A DNA stretch of 23,113 nucleotides from JANYCO01 sp964437245 (GCA_964437245.1 CAYTGJ010000067.1:1-23113); one strand, 5' to 3'. Positions 1-9,173 are shown, numbered from the stretch's first letter. A program made the numbers and translations. The notes: generated by a model not told the origin, from the sequence alone.

Positions 1-83
1 TCTATGTAGTTGTAAATATTATAGTTACATCCTTAAGTTGACGGATATGGTGTCTCCACAAACCGTTTGTCAATAGAATAACT

Positions 84-119
84 AAATCCAGGAGGAGCAC
101 TAGTGTAAAGGATTTTTTT
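84..119 (+). terminator. possible plus-strand terminator at the window edge
   Basis: AAATCC (84-89) can pair with GGATTT (110-115), enclosing a small CACTAGTG palindrome, and the stem runs into a T-run ending at 119. It would end a plus-strand gene lying outside the window and converging on the permease gene. The stem is short, so this is weak. Confidence 0.22.
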
Positions 120-134
120 CTCCGGTCAGTAATG

Positions 135-1361
135 TTATTTAATGTGTTCCTGTATCAGGATCCTGGAAGCCTTGCGGGCAGGAAGAGCAGAGGCTACCAT
201 GGTAAGTACGAATACAATGACAGAAGTAATGGCAAAATCAGACCATTTCAGTTTTACCGGATACGCTTTCACCAGAGAGGTTTCCATACCGAGGGGCACG
301 AAGCCGTATGTTTCCTGTAGATAGCAGACAAGATAACCGACCAGCAGGCCCAGGATTGCTCCGGAGAAAGCAATGATCATGCCCTCTGTGAGGAAAATAT
401 TGCGGATGAGCGAAGTAGTAGCCCCCATGGATTTCAGAATCGCAATGTCTTTTCTTTTGCGTATGGTAAGCATAGTAAGACAGAAGTAGATTCCTACTGA
501 GGAAACCCCCAGAAGCATGGTCAGGATAATATAGACCGCCAGCTTTTCTATCCGGATGGCACGGATGATCCCGGAATGCTGCTCGTCACTGTTGAGTACC
601 AGAAAACCGTCCCCAAGTGTCTTCTTCAGATTCTGCTGTACTTGGTCGATCGTGTATTCCGGTTTGACCTTGATCTCAAGGGAGGTTCGTTTGTTTTCGT
701 ATTCCAGCAGTTCCTGTGCGAATTCCAGTGGCACAAATACATAATAATCGTCGTATTGTTTTTCGATGGCAAAAACCCCGCCTGCCTGCAAGCTTCCGGA
801 ATTAAAGGCATCAGGAGCATCCGGCTTTTTTATTTTTTTTCGGTTGGGATAATAAAAATTAAGCGGAGCAAAAGGATCGTTGAGAGACACAGAGAGCTTA
901 TATTGTAGACCTGCTCCTAAGATAGCGTAATAAGTTCCTTTTTCCTTCAGCACCAACTTACCTCCCACGATCATGGAGTCCATGCGGTGCTGCGCTGTAA
1001 AATTTTCAGAAACGCCCTTTAACTTTACAACGTCTTTTTCATTTTTATACGAAGCGATTGCATTGTCCTCGATCACTTCGGTGATCAGGTCTACTCCTTC
1101 GGTCTGTTGTACGGAAGAAAGAAACTGCTCGGAGATCATAAATGTTTTTCCCGTGCTGGCAGTCACTTTTATTTCCGGGTCAAAACTATTGTAAAGGTTC
1201 CGGATCACATCTTCCATGCCGTTGAGTACAGACAGTACAATAACCATGGAAATCGTGACCACCGTGACCAAAAGCATGGAAATGATGGAGATGATATTGA
1301 TAAAATTGATCTTTCTACCGATCAGGAAATACCTTTTTGCTATGAATGATACAAGATTCAA
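135..1361 (-). CDS. LolC/LolE-type FtsX-family ABC transporter permease
   Basis: This 408-residue inner-membrane protein has the layout of the lipoprotein-releasing permeases. One TM helix lies near residues 22-46, a large periplasmic domain follows (about 50-270), and three C-terminal TM helices sit near 272-297, 322-347 and 374-394. The conserved FtsX loop after the second helix is visible as RKRKDIAILKSMGA (301-314), and the protein ends with the typical PARKASR segment. In the family such proteins pair with a LolD ATPase and extract lipoproteins or act on the envelope. No ATPase gene is in the window, so the partner must be elsewhere, as is common in Bacteroidota. Start: ATG at 1361, directly before an amphipathic start and the first TM helix. 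The family call is firm, but lipoprotein release specifically is inferred from length and topology, not shown. Confidence 0.85.
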   Translation of the reverse strand: MNLVSFIAKRYFLIGRKINFINIISIISMLLVTVVTISMVIVLSVLNGMEDVIRNLYNSFDPEIKVTASTGKTFMISEQFLSSVQQTEGVDLITEVIEDNAIASYKNEKDVVKLKGVSENFTAQHRMDSMIVGGKLVLKEKGTYYAILGAGLQYKLSVSLNDPFAPLNFYYPNRKKIKKPDAPDAFNSGSLQAGGVFAIEKQYDDYYVFVPLEFAQELLEYENKRTSLEIKVKPEYTIDQVQQNLKKTLGDGFLVLNSDEQHSGIIRAIRIEKLAVYIILTMLLGVSSVGIYFCLTMLTIRKRKDIAILKSMGATTSLIRNIFLTEGMIIAFSGAILGLLVGYLVCYLQETYGFVPLGMETSLVKAYPVKLKWSDFAITSVIVFVLTMVASALPARKASRILIQEHIK

Positions 1362-1767
1362 TTTTTATAAAACTAGATTTTAACAAATATAGTCGGATTT
1401 TGTAATATAAACCGGTTTTGGGGGAAGGGGAACAAAAACTAATCGGCTTGCTATAAAAAAAATCTGTTACATGAACCAAGTGTCACGATCGCAACACTTG
1501 ATTATGTAACAAAGAATATGAAAACAAATTATACTTACTTGAGGGATATTTACGCAGGTGTTTTCCGGCAGGTTTCAAAAATCTGTGATTTTTTTTATTT
1601 TTTTCATGAATAAACAAGTATATGTTCTAATTGGCTGATATAAAGGAGTGTATATTTTGTGTTTTTCCGAAAAAAGAAGCCAAACAACATGATTGGTGAT
1701 CAGGTATCTATTTCTTTTTGAGGGGAAACGCGAAAGATTCCTGAATTCTGCTTCCGATACCGGAGAA
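1362..1767. other. 406-bp intergenic stretch between the permease and the M1 peptidase
   Basis: This AT-rich stretch holds a strong minus-strand terminator (1455-1511) but no credible gene. A 71-codon minus frame (1575-1790) begins inside the peptidase gene and has no recognisable features. Two T-runs at about 1589-1606 are not preceded by a hairpin I can see. The part from 1512 to 1767 would be an unusually long 3' UTR of the peptidase transcript, and the part from 1362 to 1454 should carry the permease promoter, though I could not pick out a convincing -7 box. Confidence 0.6.
1455..1511 (-). terminator. Rho-independent terminator behind the hemW/M1 operon
   Basis: A two-part inverted repeat is clear. 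TGTTACAT (1465-1472) pairs with ATGTAACA (1504-1511), and CAAGTGT (1477-1483) pairs with ACACTTG (1494-1500), with a 10-base loop containing CGATCG. Eight A residues on the plus strand (1455-1462) give a T8 tail on the minus strand directly after the stem. This is a textbook intrinsic terminator for leftward transcription, lying about 257 bases past the M1 peptidase stop codon. Confidence 0.72.
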
Positions 1768-3411
1768 TCAGGGTTTGTTGAGCGGCACAAGCTCTACATA
1801 AAAAGAACTTTGACTGAAATACAGGTCTGGTTTTCCTTTTTGTACAGGAATGAAGATGGTTTGAAATTCTGAATTGGGGTAAATCTTCAGTAAACGATTG
1901 TTCTGAACGTTTAGGACCAGAGGCATCGAAAAATCGCTGACATCGGCTTTCCACCTGAATTTTAGTTTGAGGGTATGCTTATCTTTTTTGGAAACCTTGT
2001 ATTGCAAGATAGGAATACGGGTATGTAAAAGATATTGTGCAAAGAAAGAAGTGTAGTCGTAGTTTGTAAAGCCGTTGATGTATTCGATCAGTTCCTGTGA
2101 GCTGATCTGTTTGTGTCCGAATTCTGTCTGGATATTTTTCAGGAGTTCAAACCAGAGAGAGTCGTTGTAAAGCGAATTCCTTAAGGTATGCAGCATCCAG
2201 GCACCTTTGTAATACATATCCGAATCCTCCCAGTAATGGTAGTTTACGCCATAAGGGCCTACAATAGGTTCTTTGTTCTTGATCAGCCTTTTTTGTCCGG
2301 TAAGATATTTCTCGGCAATCTGTATTCCATAGAGGCATTCCAGCAGCAAAGTTTCACCGTAGGTGGTAAACGCTTCGTGGATCCACAGATCAGCATGATC
2401 GGAGGCGCTGACATGGTTTCCCCACCACTCATGACCGCTTTCGTGTACAATGATGTAGTCCAGGCCTACCATATTGTTCCGGAACCGGTTTCCGTATGCA
2501 ATAGCGCTTTGATGCTCCATTCCCCAATAAGGAGATTCGATCAGCGCATAACCGTCTTTTTCGAACGGGTATTTTCCCCAGAGCTTTTCATAACATTCCA
2601 GCATAGGTTTGACCTGTTCAAAATGCTTTTGCGCTTTTTCCCGGTTGTAGGAAAGTACATAATAATCCAGTGCAAGGGAGGTATTGTCTTTTCTCAGGTA
2701 AACGTCTTTCAGGTGTACGTAATGCCCTATATTCAGTGTCACGTTGTAGGCATTGATGGGATAGCTTACCTTCCAGGTATAGATACGGGTTTGGTGAGCG
2801 GTGGGAGCACTGTTGACCAGGTTGCCGTTGGAGGCGCAGAACAATTGTTCCGGCACTTCAAAATTCAGTTGTACGCTGTCCGGTTCGTCGGTGGGATGAT
2901 CTTTGCAGGGCCACCACACACTTGCGCCTACTCCTTCACAGGCTACTCCCACCCAGGGCCTGTCGAGGCTGTCGCTGCTCCATACAAATCCGCCGTCCCA
3001 GGGCGGGTCTACAGCTGTCCGGGGTTCGCCTTCGTAGAAAATAGTGATGAAAGACTTTTCGCCGCTCCGGGTTGATTCGTTCAGGGTGACAAAGAACGAG
3101 TCGCCCTTCCGGGAATACGTAACAATACGGTCCTTATAGTCGGTAATTTTACGTATTTTCATTTGCTGCGCCAGATCCAGTTGCAGGACGGAAATATCCT
3201 GTGTAGCGGTATAGTAGACAGCATTCTTTCCGGATATAAAATGACGGGCAGGATCAATAGAAAGAGAGAGTTCGTAGAAATGAACATCGAAACCAGCTCT
3301 TTGCGGAGAAAGCATTCCCCGTAACGTATCCTGGGCAGTAAATTCTTTCTGTTGGGAAAAAGAGAGAAAAGTAAAAAACAGAAAAAACGTAAAACAAAAA
3401 ATTGTTTTCAT
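1768..3411 (-). CDS. M1-family (aminopeptidase N-like) zinc metallopeptidase, exported
   Basis: The 547-residue product starts with a signal peptide (hydrophobic residues 3-18, SFSQ-Q at the cleavage region). An M1 N-terminal beta domain follows, then the catalytic domain. The zinc site is intact: HESGH at 323-327 and the third ligand E346 in HEAFTTYGE, which is the canonical HEXXH-18-E spacing. The exopeptidase motif GxMEN is present as GMEHQS (297-302), with His in place of Asn. A YYKGAWMLH segment further on carries the family's transition-state tyrosine. The protein stops soon after a small C-terminal beta domain and lacks the long helical domain of ERAP/PepN, as in short bacterial M1 enzymes. 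It probably removes N-terminal residues from peptides in the periplasm or outside the cell. Its start is 9 bases after the stop of the TerB-like gene, so the two are likely cotranscribed. Confidence 0.88.
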   Translation of the reverse strand: MKTIFCFTFFLFFTFLSFSQQKEFTAQDTLRGMLSPQRAGFDVHFYELSLSIDPARHFISGKNAVYYTATQDISVLQLDLAQQMKIRKITDYKDRIVTYSRKGDSFFVTLNESTRSGEKSFITIFYEGEPRTAVDPPWDGGFVWSSDSLDRPWVGVACEGVGASVWWPCKDHPTDEPDSVQLNFEVPEQLFCASNGNLVNSAPTAHQTRIYTWKVSYPINAYNVTLNIGHYVHLKDVYLRKDNTSLALDYYVLSYNREKAQKHFEQVKPMLECYEKLWGKYPFEKDGYALIESPYWGMEHQSAIAYGNRFRNNMVGLDYIIVHESGHEWWGNHVSASDHADLWIHEAFTTYGETLLLECLYGIQIAEKYLTGQKRLIKNKEPIVGPYGVNYHYWEDSDMYYKGAWMLHTLRNSLYNDSLWFELLKNIQTEFGHKQISSQELIEYINGFTNYDYTSFFAQYLLHTRIPILQYKVSKKDKHTLKLKFRWKADVSDFSMPLVLNVQNNRLLKIYPNSEFQTIFIPVQKGKPDLYFSQSSFYVELVPLNKP

Positions 3412-3420
3412 CCCGGAGAG

Positions 3421-3786
3421 TTATTTTCTCACCAGTGTCAGCAATTCTTTCTGGATGCCCCAGTCCTTGGCAAGCTTCAGCATACTCATCGCTTCTATCT
3501 CGCTTACATATCCTTTTGTACTGGTATCTTCCCACACGTTGCGGATAAATTCCATCCGAGCATCTTTCTCATACACCGCAATGGTGGTTTTGAAAAACTC
3601 TCTGGCTCTTTCAAAAGAAGTGATGGGATCTTGTTCAGAAAACTCATAGGCCCACTTCAATTCTTCCTGAGCACCCATCTTTGCAGCGGTCTCCGAAAGA
3701 ATCTTCTTCTCCTCTTCATCAAGGCCGTGGTAGTTAAAAATCACGAGTTTTAAAAGAAGTAAAGCTTTCTTTTGTTCACTATTCAT
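3421..3786 (-). CDS. small all-helical protein, TerB/DjlA-N-like
   Basis: This is a soluble 121-residue protein with no signal peptide or TM segment, made of predicted helices rich in E, K and A. Two acidic loop-helix segments (DEEEKKILSETAAKMG and a later one with VSEIEAMSMLKLAKDWGI) resemble the repeating acidic turns of TerB-like domains, which are thought to bind metal or act as scaffolds. This resemblance is judged by eye. I prefer the ATG at 3786, which has AGGAAA about 9 bases upstream, over an in-frame GTG at 3810. The gene sits 54 bases after hemW and 9 bases before the M1 peptidase, suggesting an operon. Its role is unknown. Confidence 0.72.
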   Translation of the reverse strand: MNSEQKKALLLLKLVIFNYHGLDEEEKKILSETAAKMGAQEELKWAYEFSEQDPITSFERAREFFKTTIAVYEKDARMEFIRNVWEDTSTKGYVSEIEAMSMLKLAKDWGIQKELLTLVRK

Positions 3787-3840
3787 TAAAATTGTTTCCT
3801 GTGTTTTCACAAATATAATATTTATTGTGAGAAAATAGGT

Positions 3841-4965
3841 TTAAATGATAAAAAGGTCTTCTGTAATCTTATCTGCCAGTAAAAGGCCTTTCTTCGTTAA
3901 TTTTATGGTGGTATTTTCTTGTTGTAAGAATTCCACTTTTTTATACTTTTCTATTATTTCCTTTATACTATCAAAAGGTAAGCCAAAATCTGTCTCTAAG
4001 ATAGAACAATCTATGCCCCATTTGGTTCGGAGCCGGGTCATGATATATTCATTGGCTTTTGTTTTTTTATCCAGATACTCTATGGAGAAGGGTAAGTTTT
4101 CAGCTTTTAAAGCCCTTATATACTGATGGTTACTGTCTATGTTGTATTGACGGCTGTGGCCGTTGTAGGAGTGTGCTCCGGGGCCGGCTCCCAGGTATAA
4201 TGCACCGCTCCAGTAACTGCTGTTGTGCCGGGAGATGAATCCCGGTTTGCTGAAGTTGGATACTTCGTACTGTTCGTACCCGCCGGCTTCAAGTGTGTTG
4301 ATCAACAGCTCAAACTGCTGTGCATTGTATTCCTCATCTTCTTTCGCCAGCAATCCTTTTTCTTTTCTCCGGCCAAATACAGTAGCGGGTTCTATGGTGA
4401 GACAATAGGAGGAGATATGTTGTACGTTCAGCGCCAAAGCCTTTTCCAGATCTTGTATCCATATTGTGTGATCCGGGGAAGGAATGCCGTAAATGAGGTC
4501 GATGCTTATATTGTCGAATCCCTGGTCCTGTGCTGTTTTTACAGAGGTTTCGGCCTGGATCGCTTCGTGTGCGCGGTTCATGTAGCGAAGCGAAGGATCA
4601 TGGAACGTTTGTATTCCGATACTCAGCCGGTTGATCCCGATGCTTCTCAAAGAAGCCAGTTTTTCCCGGTTCAGATCGTCCGGGTTGGCTTCAAGCGTGA
4701 TCTCCGCCAGGGGAGCTACCGTGAAGAGAGAACGTATCCGGTGCAGGATCTTGTCGAGTACATTTGTTCCCAGCAGAGAAGGAGTACCTCCTCCGAAATA
4801 AATCGTAGAAATCTCTCCGGCCGGTAAATAGTCTTTTTGCAGCGATAGTTCCCGGCAGATCATATCAACCATTTCGTCTTTATTTTTCAGGTTGGTAGAA
4901 AAATGAAAGTCGCAATAATGGCATGCCTGAAGGCAAAAAGGAATATGAATATAGATTCCGGGCAT
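3841..4965 (-). CDS. hemW: HemW, radical SAM heme chaperone
   Basis: This radical SAM protein is 374 residues when read from the ATG at 4965. An in-frame TTG two codons upstream at 4971 is unlikely, since family members begin directly with the PGIYIHIPFC segment. The cluster motif is C11-x3-C15-x2-C18 followed by F20 (CLQACHYCDF), the form of HemW rather than a simple CxxxCxxC. GGGTPS follows at 58-63, and further HemW/HemN features include EANPDD, SIGIQTF and a C-terminal winged-helix part. HemW is known as a heme-binding chaperone that inserts heme into respiratory enzymes; older annotations call it oxygen-independent coproporphyrinogen III oxidase. No strong Shine-Dalgarno is visible. It is the first gene of a leftward set with the TerB-like and M1 genes and is divergent from the Omp85 gene, with 61 bases between. 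Confidence 0.93.
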   Translation of the reverse strand: MPGIYIHIPFCLQACHYCDFHFSTNLKNKDEMVDMICRELSLQKDYLPAGEISTIYFGGGTPSLLGTNVLDKILHRIRSLFTVAPLAEITLEANPDDLNREKLASLRSIGINRLSIGIQTFHDPSLRYMNRAHEAIQAETSVKTAQDQGFDNISIDLIYGIPSPDHTIWIQDLEKALALNVQHISSYCLTIEPATVFGRRKEKGLLAKEDEEYNAQQFELLINTLEAGGYEQYEVSNFSKPGFISRHNSSYWSGALYLGAGPGAHSYNGHSRQYNIDSNHQYIRALKAENLPFSIEYLDKKTKANEYIMTRLRTKWGIDCSILETDFGLPFDSIKEIIEKYKKVEFLQQENTTIKLTKKGLLLADKITEDLFII

Positions 4966-4996
4966 CGGCAATCAGTTATTTTAAATACAAAAATGC

Positions 4997-5004
4997 TAAT
5001 TTTG
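4997..5004 (+). promoter_or_regulatory. candidate Bacteroidota -7 box before the Omp85 gene
   Basis: TAATTTTG matches the Bacteroidota consensus TAnnTTTG exactly. It lies 22 bases before the GTG start at 5027, leaving a short leader. No good TTTG is seen at the expected -33 spacing, so this rests on the -7 box and its position only. Confidence 0.38.
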
Positions 5005-5026
5005 GTGGTATATCGTTATACCCTCG

Positions 5027-6754
5027 GTGAGAATAATTTTCATATTCTTTTTTCTGGTATTCGTCTCCACGACTGTGGAGGCTTATTACCTGAAAACAAT
5101 ATTGGTGGACAAAGATCAGAAGTCTTCGTTCCGGTTGCCGGATTATGAAAAAAATCCCAGGGACTCTGCGGGAGCGGTGCGTGCACTCCGGTCACTGGTC
5201 GAGGCGCTGCACGAGCGTTCCTACATTGCGGCAAGGGTAGATACGGTGATCTTTGGGAAAGATACCGCACAGGCCTATTTATGGATCGGTGATACCTTTA
5301 ACTGGGTACGGCTCAGCAAAGGGAATGTAGAAGACTATTTTCTGGACAGGACCGGATTCCGTGAACGGTTTTACAGAGATAAACCTTTTCGCTACAAGGA
5401 GTACAACAAACTGGAGCAATCGTTCATAAAAGTGTCGGAAAACAATGGATTCCCCTTTGCCAGCATCACCCTCGATTCCATACAGCTTACAGAACAGGGA
5501 CTTTCTGCGGCGTTGAATTACCAGAAAGGACCTTATTTCACCTTTGATTCTTTGATGATCATCGGGAAAACCAAAACAAAAAACAGATACCTGACACGTC
5601 ACCTGAGGATATACAAGGGACAGCCTTATTCCCAGCAACGGGTGGACGAGGCGGAGCGGCTTTTGCGTGAACTGCCTTTCCTCTCAACGGTCCGCGCTCC
5701 CGAAGTTATTTTCTCCAAGAACGAAGCAACGCTCAATCTTTTCCTGACAGAAAAAAAGATCAATCAGATTGATGGGATTATCGGGTTCCTGCCGGGAGAA
5801 GGCACGGATAAAAAACTGCTGGTAAACGGAGAACTGAACCTTGGATTGAGAAATCTTTTCGGAACAGGAAAAACCCTGAACGCCGAATGGCGGAAGATCA
5901 AACAAGCTTCTCAAACGCTTGATCTTTACTATATCCATCCCAAACTATTTGGTTCGGGAATGGACATCAGAGGTGATTTTGATTTGTTCAAGCAGGATAG
6001 TACTTTCCTTTCCATCCTGCGGAAAATCACGTTCATTCAGCGTACCGGCACCTACAGCAAGATCAATGTGATCGCCGGATTGAAAACGTCCCGGCCGCTT
6101 AACGGGGTGCAGGATACGGCTTCTTTTAAGTTTGCGGATTTCAATCATTATACCTACGGACTGGGATATGAAAGAAACACGCTGGATAATATTTTTTATC
6201 CGCGCCGGGGTTGGGTTTTTGCGACGGAAGGCTATGTCGGAAATAAAACCATTCGTCCTAATCCCGAGTTTGATCCTGCCTATTACGAAGGAGCACGGTT
6301 AAATTCCGTACAGTTTAACCTGGAAGGAAAGCTGGAGCGGTATACCAAGCTGGGCAAGGCGAGTGTACTCGTATCAAGGCTGCTGGGCGGAAGAATATTC
6401 AACGACAAAAATAACCTGTTCTTCAATGACCTGTACCGGGTTGGAGGATTGAGGACACTGCGGGGATTTAATGAAAATAACTTTTTTGCTTCCTCTTATG
6501 GAGTGGCTACGCTGGAGTATCGCTTCTTCACAGACGAGACTTCTTATCTGTTGTTGTTCTACGATCAGGGATATCTTGTGAACGATCTGAATCCGGCGGG
6601 GAAATACGATTATCCGCTTGGGTTTGGTGCGGGAGTAAGTTTTACCACTCCTGCCGGTGTTTTTAATTTCATCTACTCTCTGGGAAATTCCAACGATCAG
6701 AAGATCAGTATCAACCTTTCCAAGATTCATTTTGGTATTACAAGTCGTTTTTAA
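5027..6754 (+). CDS. BamA/TamA-family (Omp85) outer-membrane protein
   Basis: The 575-residue protein has a signal peptide (hydrophobic core at residues 3-16, cleavage near VEA-YY). About 230 residues of POTRA-like domains follow, then a 16-strand-type C-terminal barrel ending in a phenylalanine. The barrel contains the Omp85 loop-6 hallmark as GLRTLRGFNEN (near residue 477), with YPRRGW and LEYRFF segments typical of the surface-antigen (D15) domain. It is shorter than BamA (usually about 800 residues with five POTRA domains) and closer to TamA in size. It is therefore probably an accessory assembly or translocation protein of the outer membrane, not the essential BamA. The GTG at 5027 is the only start that keeps a signal peptide, since a stop lies in frame at 4997-4999. 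It is a single-gene unit between divergent hemW and the next operon. Confidence 0.86.
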   Translation: MRIIFIFFFLVFVSTTVEAYYLKTILVDKDQKSSFRLPDYEKNPRDSAGAVRALRSLVEALHERSYIAARVDTVIFGKDTAQAYLWIGDTFNWVRLSKGNVEDYFLDRTGFRERFYRDKPFRYKEYNKLEQSFIKVSENNGFPFASITLDSIQLTEQGLSAALNYQKGPYFTFDSLMIIGKTKTKNRYLTRHLRIYKGQPYSQQRVDEAERLLRELPFLSTVRAPEVIFSKNEATLNLFLTEKKINQIDGIIGFLPGEGTDKKLLVNGELNLGLRNLFGTGKTLNAEWRKIKQASQTLDLYYIHPKLFGSGMDIRGDFDLFKQDSTFLSILRKITFIQRTGTYSKINVIAGLKTSRPLNGVQDTASFKFADFNHYTYGLGYERNTLDNIFYPRRGWVFATEGYVGNKTIRPNPEFDPAYYEGARLNSVQFNLEGKLERYTKLGKASVLVSRLLGGRIFNDKNNLFFNDLYRVGGLRTLRGFNENNFFASSYGVATLEYRFFTDETSYLLLFYDQGYLVNDLNPAGKYDYPLGFGAGVSFTTPAGVFNFIYSLGNSNDQKISINLSKIHFGITSRF

Positions 6755-6978
6755 CCGGAACCTGTCGCCAGAACAGCTCCTGGATACCCGATCCGGAATG
6801 CCGGAAAAAATCATGATCATAAATATTTAAAGAGGATTTTTTTCAGACTCTTAAACCTAAAAAAAGTGCAAACTATGACCAGAAGGAAGGTGTCTGAAAA
6901 AGAAATAAAAGACCGGAAAACCCAATAATCAGAGGAGCAATTGAAGGGTTAAATTGGTATTAGTTCGGGAAAATATTA

Positions 6979-7009
6979 TATTTACTATGGTTACTTTCCT
7001 GCAATTTTG
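6979..7009 (+). promoter_or_regulatory. candidate promoter of the lipoprotein operon
   Basis: CAATTTTG at 7002-7009 differs at one position from TAnnTTTG, with AT-rich sequence including TTTA at 6981-6984 about where the -33 element should be. It would start a roughly 30-base leader for the gene at 7045. The 290 bases between the Omp85 stop and this gene hold no ORF or clear terminator that I can see. Confidence 0.25.
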
Positions 7010-7044
7010 CATATAAAGGAATACCACGATAAGGTCCACAAATA

Positions 7045-9129
7045 ATGAAACAAAAATTCCACATCCTTCTTTTAGCAGGAATGACCCTTCTGTTGTCCTG
7101 TAAGAGAAGCAGTGATAAGCCCCTTTGGAATGTTGATCTGCTTGCTCCGTTGGTTCAATCCAGTCTGACGATTGCCAATCTTATCAAGGATACTACCAAT
7201 ATCAAGGCGAATCCTGACAATTCGATTATGCTTATAAACCGGCAGGAGCTGGCGGCTGTTGCGTTAGACTCTCTGGTCACGCTGAGCACGGATCCTTATG
7301 CCGAAACGGTTACACTGAGTTCACTGGTGCTGCCTACCCGGTATGATACTACCAGGATTACCATTGAAAATATAGCCGATGTACTGATCGCTACCGGAGA
7401 TCCCGATAATGTTACCATTGGTAACCTGATAAAATTTGCGGCTGCGATTCAGGCACCGGTAGATCTTTCCGGCTTACCGGCGCTGACGTTTGAAAACATA
7501 GACGTGGATGTCAGCAGCTTTTTTCAGACTGCAGATATTGCCACAGGGACCCTGACAATTGAAGTGATCAACCGGCTGCCTGCCGATATACAGTCGCTGG
7601 GCTTTAATTTCAAAAATAAGGCAAGCGGTACTGCCGTTGCTTCCCATACCTTTACAAATCTTGCTGCCCTGGGAGGCTCCGGTACTTATACGGAAGACCT
7701 GGCGGGAAAGCAGGTAGAGGGCGTACTCAGTGCCGATATCAATTCAATGCAACTGATGGGACCATCCAATGCAACCGTACGGCTGGATCAGGCTATTGAA
7801 GTGGTCATGACGATCTCTGGTGTTACGGTAAATTCGGCGATCGCAGTATTCCCTTCGCAGGATGTGATGCAAAAGCAGGAAGAGGCTTCTCTCACAGCCG
7901 CCGCAATGGGCGATGTATTGCTGACCAAAGCGGTGATCGAATCAGGAGCGATGAAAATGGAGGTGAGCAGTACAGTACAGGACGTAGTCTATTTTACCTA
8001 TAAGATCCCGAAAGCAATCAAGAACGGAGTTCCTTTCGAGATGACTACCAGTATGCCGGCCGCTTCGCCGGGAAATCCTTCTCACAAGGAAGTACGTTTT
8101 GACCTGGAAGGGTATGAAATGGATTTTACCGGACTTGCAGGAGATAAGTACAATACTTTTTATTATACCTTATCGGGGCGTATCGAATCGAGTGGGATAC
8201 CGGTAGCATTGTCATTGTCCGATTTTGTGATGGTCACGGTGACGGCGGAGGAACTAAAACCTACTTCTGTGGAAGGATACCTGGGACAGCGGCAGTTTAC
8301 GATCGGCCCGGATGTGCTGGATCTTGCACTGTTTAAAGGCATCGAAAGCGGCACCCTGAATTTCGAACATATTGATATGAATCTTACCGTAGACAATGGT
8401 TTTGGAATTGACGCTGCTATCACGATCAACGATATGAGTACCTACAGTACACGGACCGGTCAGTCGGCAGTATTGTCGCCTCTGCCGTTAGTGATCCCGG
8501 TAGGCAGGGCCACTGCTCCGGGACTCAGTACCCTCAACCCGGGTACGGTCTCTAATGCCACGGCACTTCTTAATGTGCTGCCTGATAAGGTCAGTTACAG
8601 TGCACAGGTAACGACCAACCCGGCGGGGAATAACGGGTTGTACAACGACTTCGCTCAGAAATCAGCGTTGATGAAAGCATTCCTGGAGATCGAAATGCCT
8701 CTTTCCATCAGGGCCAGTCAGCTGGTGCTGAGTGATACAGCGGTTTTCAATACGGCGGCGATCAAAAAGAAAAATGTACACAGCGGAACCTTCAAGATAT
8801 TTGTCAATAACGGATTCCCGTTGAGTGCAGCACTTAAAATGTATTTTCTGAACCCTTACGGGGAAATCACCGATTCGATGAAATCATTGCCCAATGCGAT
8901 CATGGCGGCACCGGTCAATGCTGCACACCGCGTGATTGAGAAAAGAAGTTCGGAAGTTATTTTCGAAGCAGATGAAACAAAAATGTATAACCTTTATAAT
9001 TCCGACAGGGTAATTTTTAAAATAGAATTTACGACAGAACCGACGAGCTCGTTTATGAAGATCTACAGTGATTATTCCATTGATTTTAAAATGGTCGGAG
9101 ATATGGATTATGCCATACATAAAAAATAG
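7045..9129 (+). CDS. large lipoprotein of unknown function
   Basis: This 694-residue protein is not one I recognise. It starts with a lipoprotein signal peptide: MKQKF, a hydrophobic core, and the lipobox LLSC with the lipidated cysteine at 19, followed by KRSSDK. The positive +2 residue gives no inner-membrane retention signal. An acidic-rich surface-export signal like that of Capnocytophaga is not evident. The mature protein is rich in T, S, V, I, D and N with short alternating patterns, suggesting a mainly beta protein built of several immunoglobulin-like or sandwich domains; no catalytic motif stands out. It is the first gene of a plus-strand operon, 44 bases before the DUF5723 outer-membrane protein, and the pairing suggests it may sit on the outer membrane beside that barrel. 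Confidence 0.8.
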   Translation: MKQKFHILLLAGMTLLLSCKRSSDKPLWNVDLLAPLVQSSLTIANLIKDTTNIKANPDNSIMLINRQELAAVALDSLVTLSTDPYAETVTLSSLVLPTRYDTTRITIENIADVLIATGDPDNVTIGNLIKFAAAIQAPVDLSGLPALTFENIDVDVSSFFQTADIATGTLTIEVINRLPADIQSLGFNFKNKASGTAVASHTFTNLAALGGSGTYTEDLAGKQVEGVLSADINSMQLMGPSNATVRLDQAIEVVMTISGVTVNSAIAVFPSQDVMQKQEEASLTAAAMGDVLLTKAVIESGAMKMEVSSTVQDVVYFTYKIPKAIKNGVPFEMTTSMPAASPGNPSHKEVRFDLEGYEMDFTGLAGDKYNTFYYTLSGRIESSGIPVALSLSDFVMVTVTAEELKPTSVEGYLGQRQFTIGPDVLDLALFKGIESGTLNFEHIDMNLTVDNGFGIDAAITINDMSTYSTRTGQSAVLSPLPLVIPVGRATAPGLSTLNPGTVSNATALLNVLPDKVSYSAQVTTNPAGNNGLYNDFAQKSALMKAFLEIEMPLSIRASQLVLSDTAVFNTAAIKKKNVHSGTFKIFVNNGFPLSAALKMYFLNPYGEITDSMKSLPNAIMAAPVNAAHRVIEKRSSEVIFEADETKMYNLYNSDRVIFKIEFTTEPTSSFMKIYSDYSIDFKMVGDMDYAIHKK

Positions 9130-9173
9130 AGAGCAGAAATAAATTTAGTAAACGCAGATATAACCATTTTTAA

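Noticed and set aside
91..101. Eleven-base GGAGGAGCACT shared with 11851-11861
   Set aside because: Both copies lie in intergenic DNA, but the flanks do not match and no further copies were noticed; probably chance.
1575..1790. 71-codon minus-strand frame at the end of the M1 gene
   Set aside because: It overlaps the M1 coding sequence in another frame and then runs through AT-rich intergenic DNA, with no ribosome site or family resemblance.
2188..3075. 295-codon plus-strand open frame opposite the M1 peptidase
   Set aside because: It is antisense to a gene with intact catalytic motifs, has no domain or signal features of its own, and mirrors the codon usage of the real gene.
7099..7130. 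Surface-lipoprotein export signal after the lipidated cysteine
   Set aside because: The residues after Cys19 (KRSSDK) lack the run of acidic residues of known Bacteroidota export signals, so surface exposure is not claimed.
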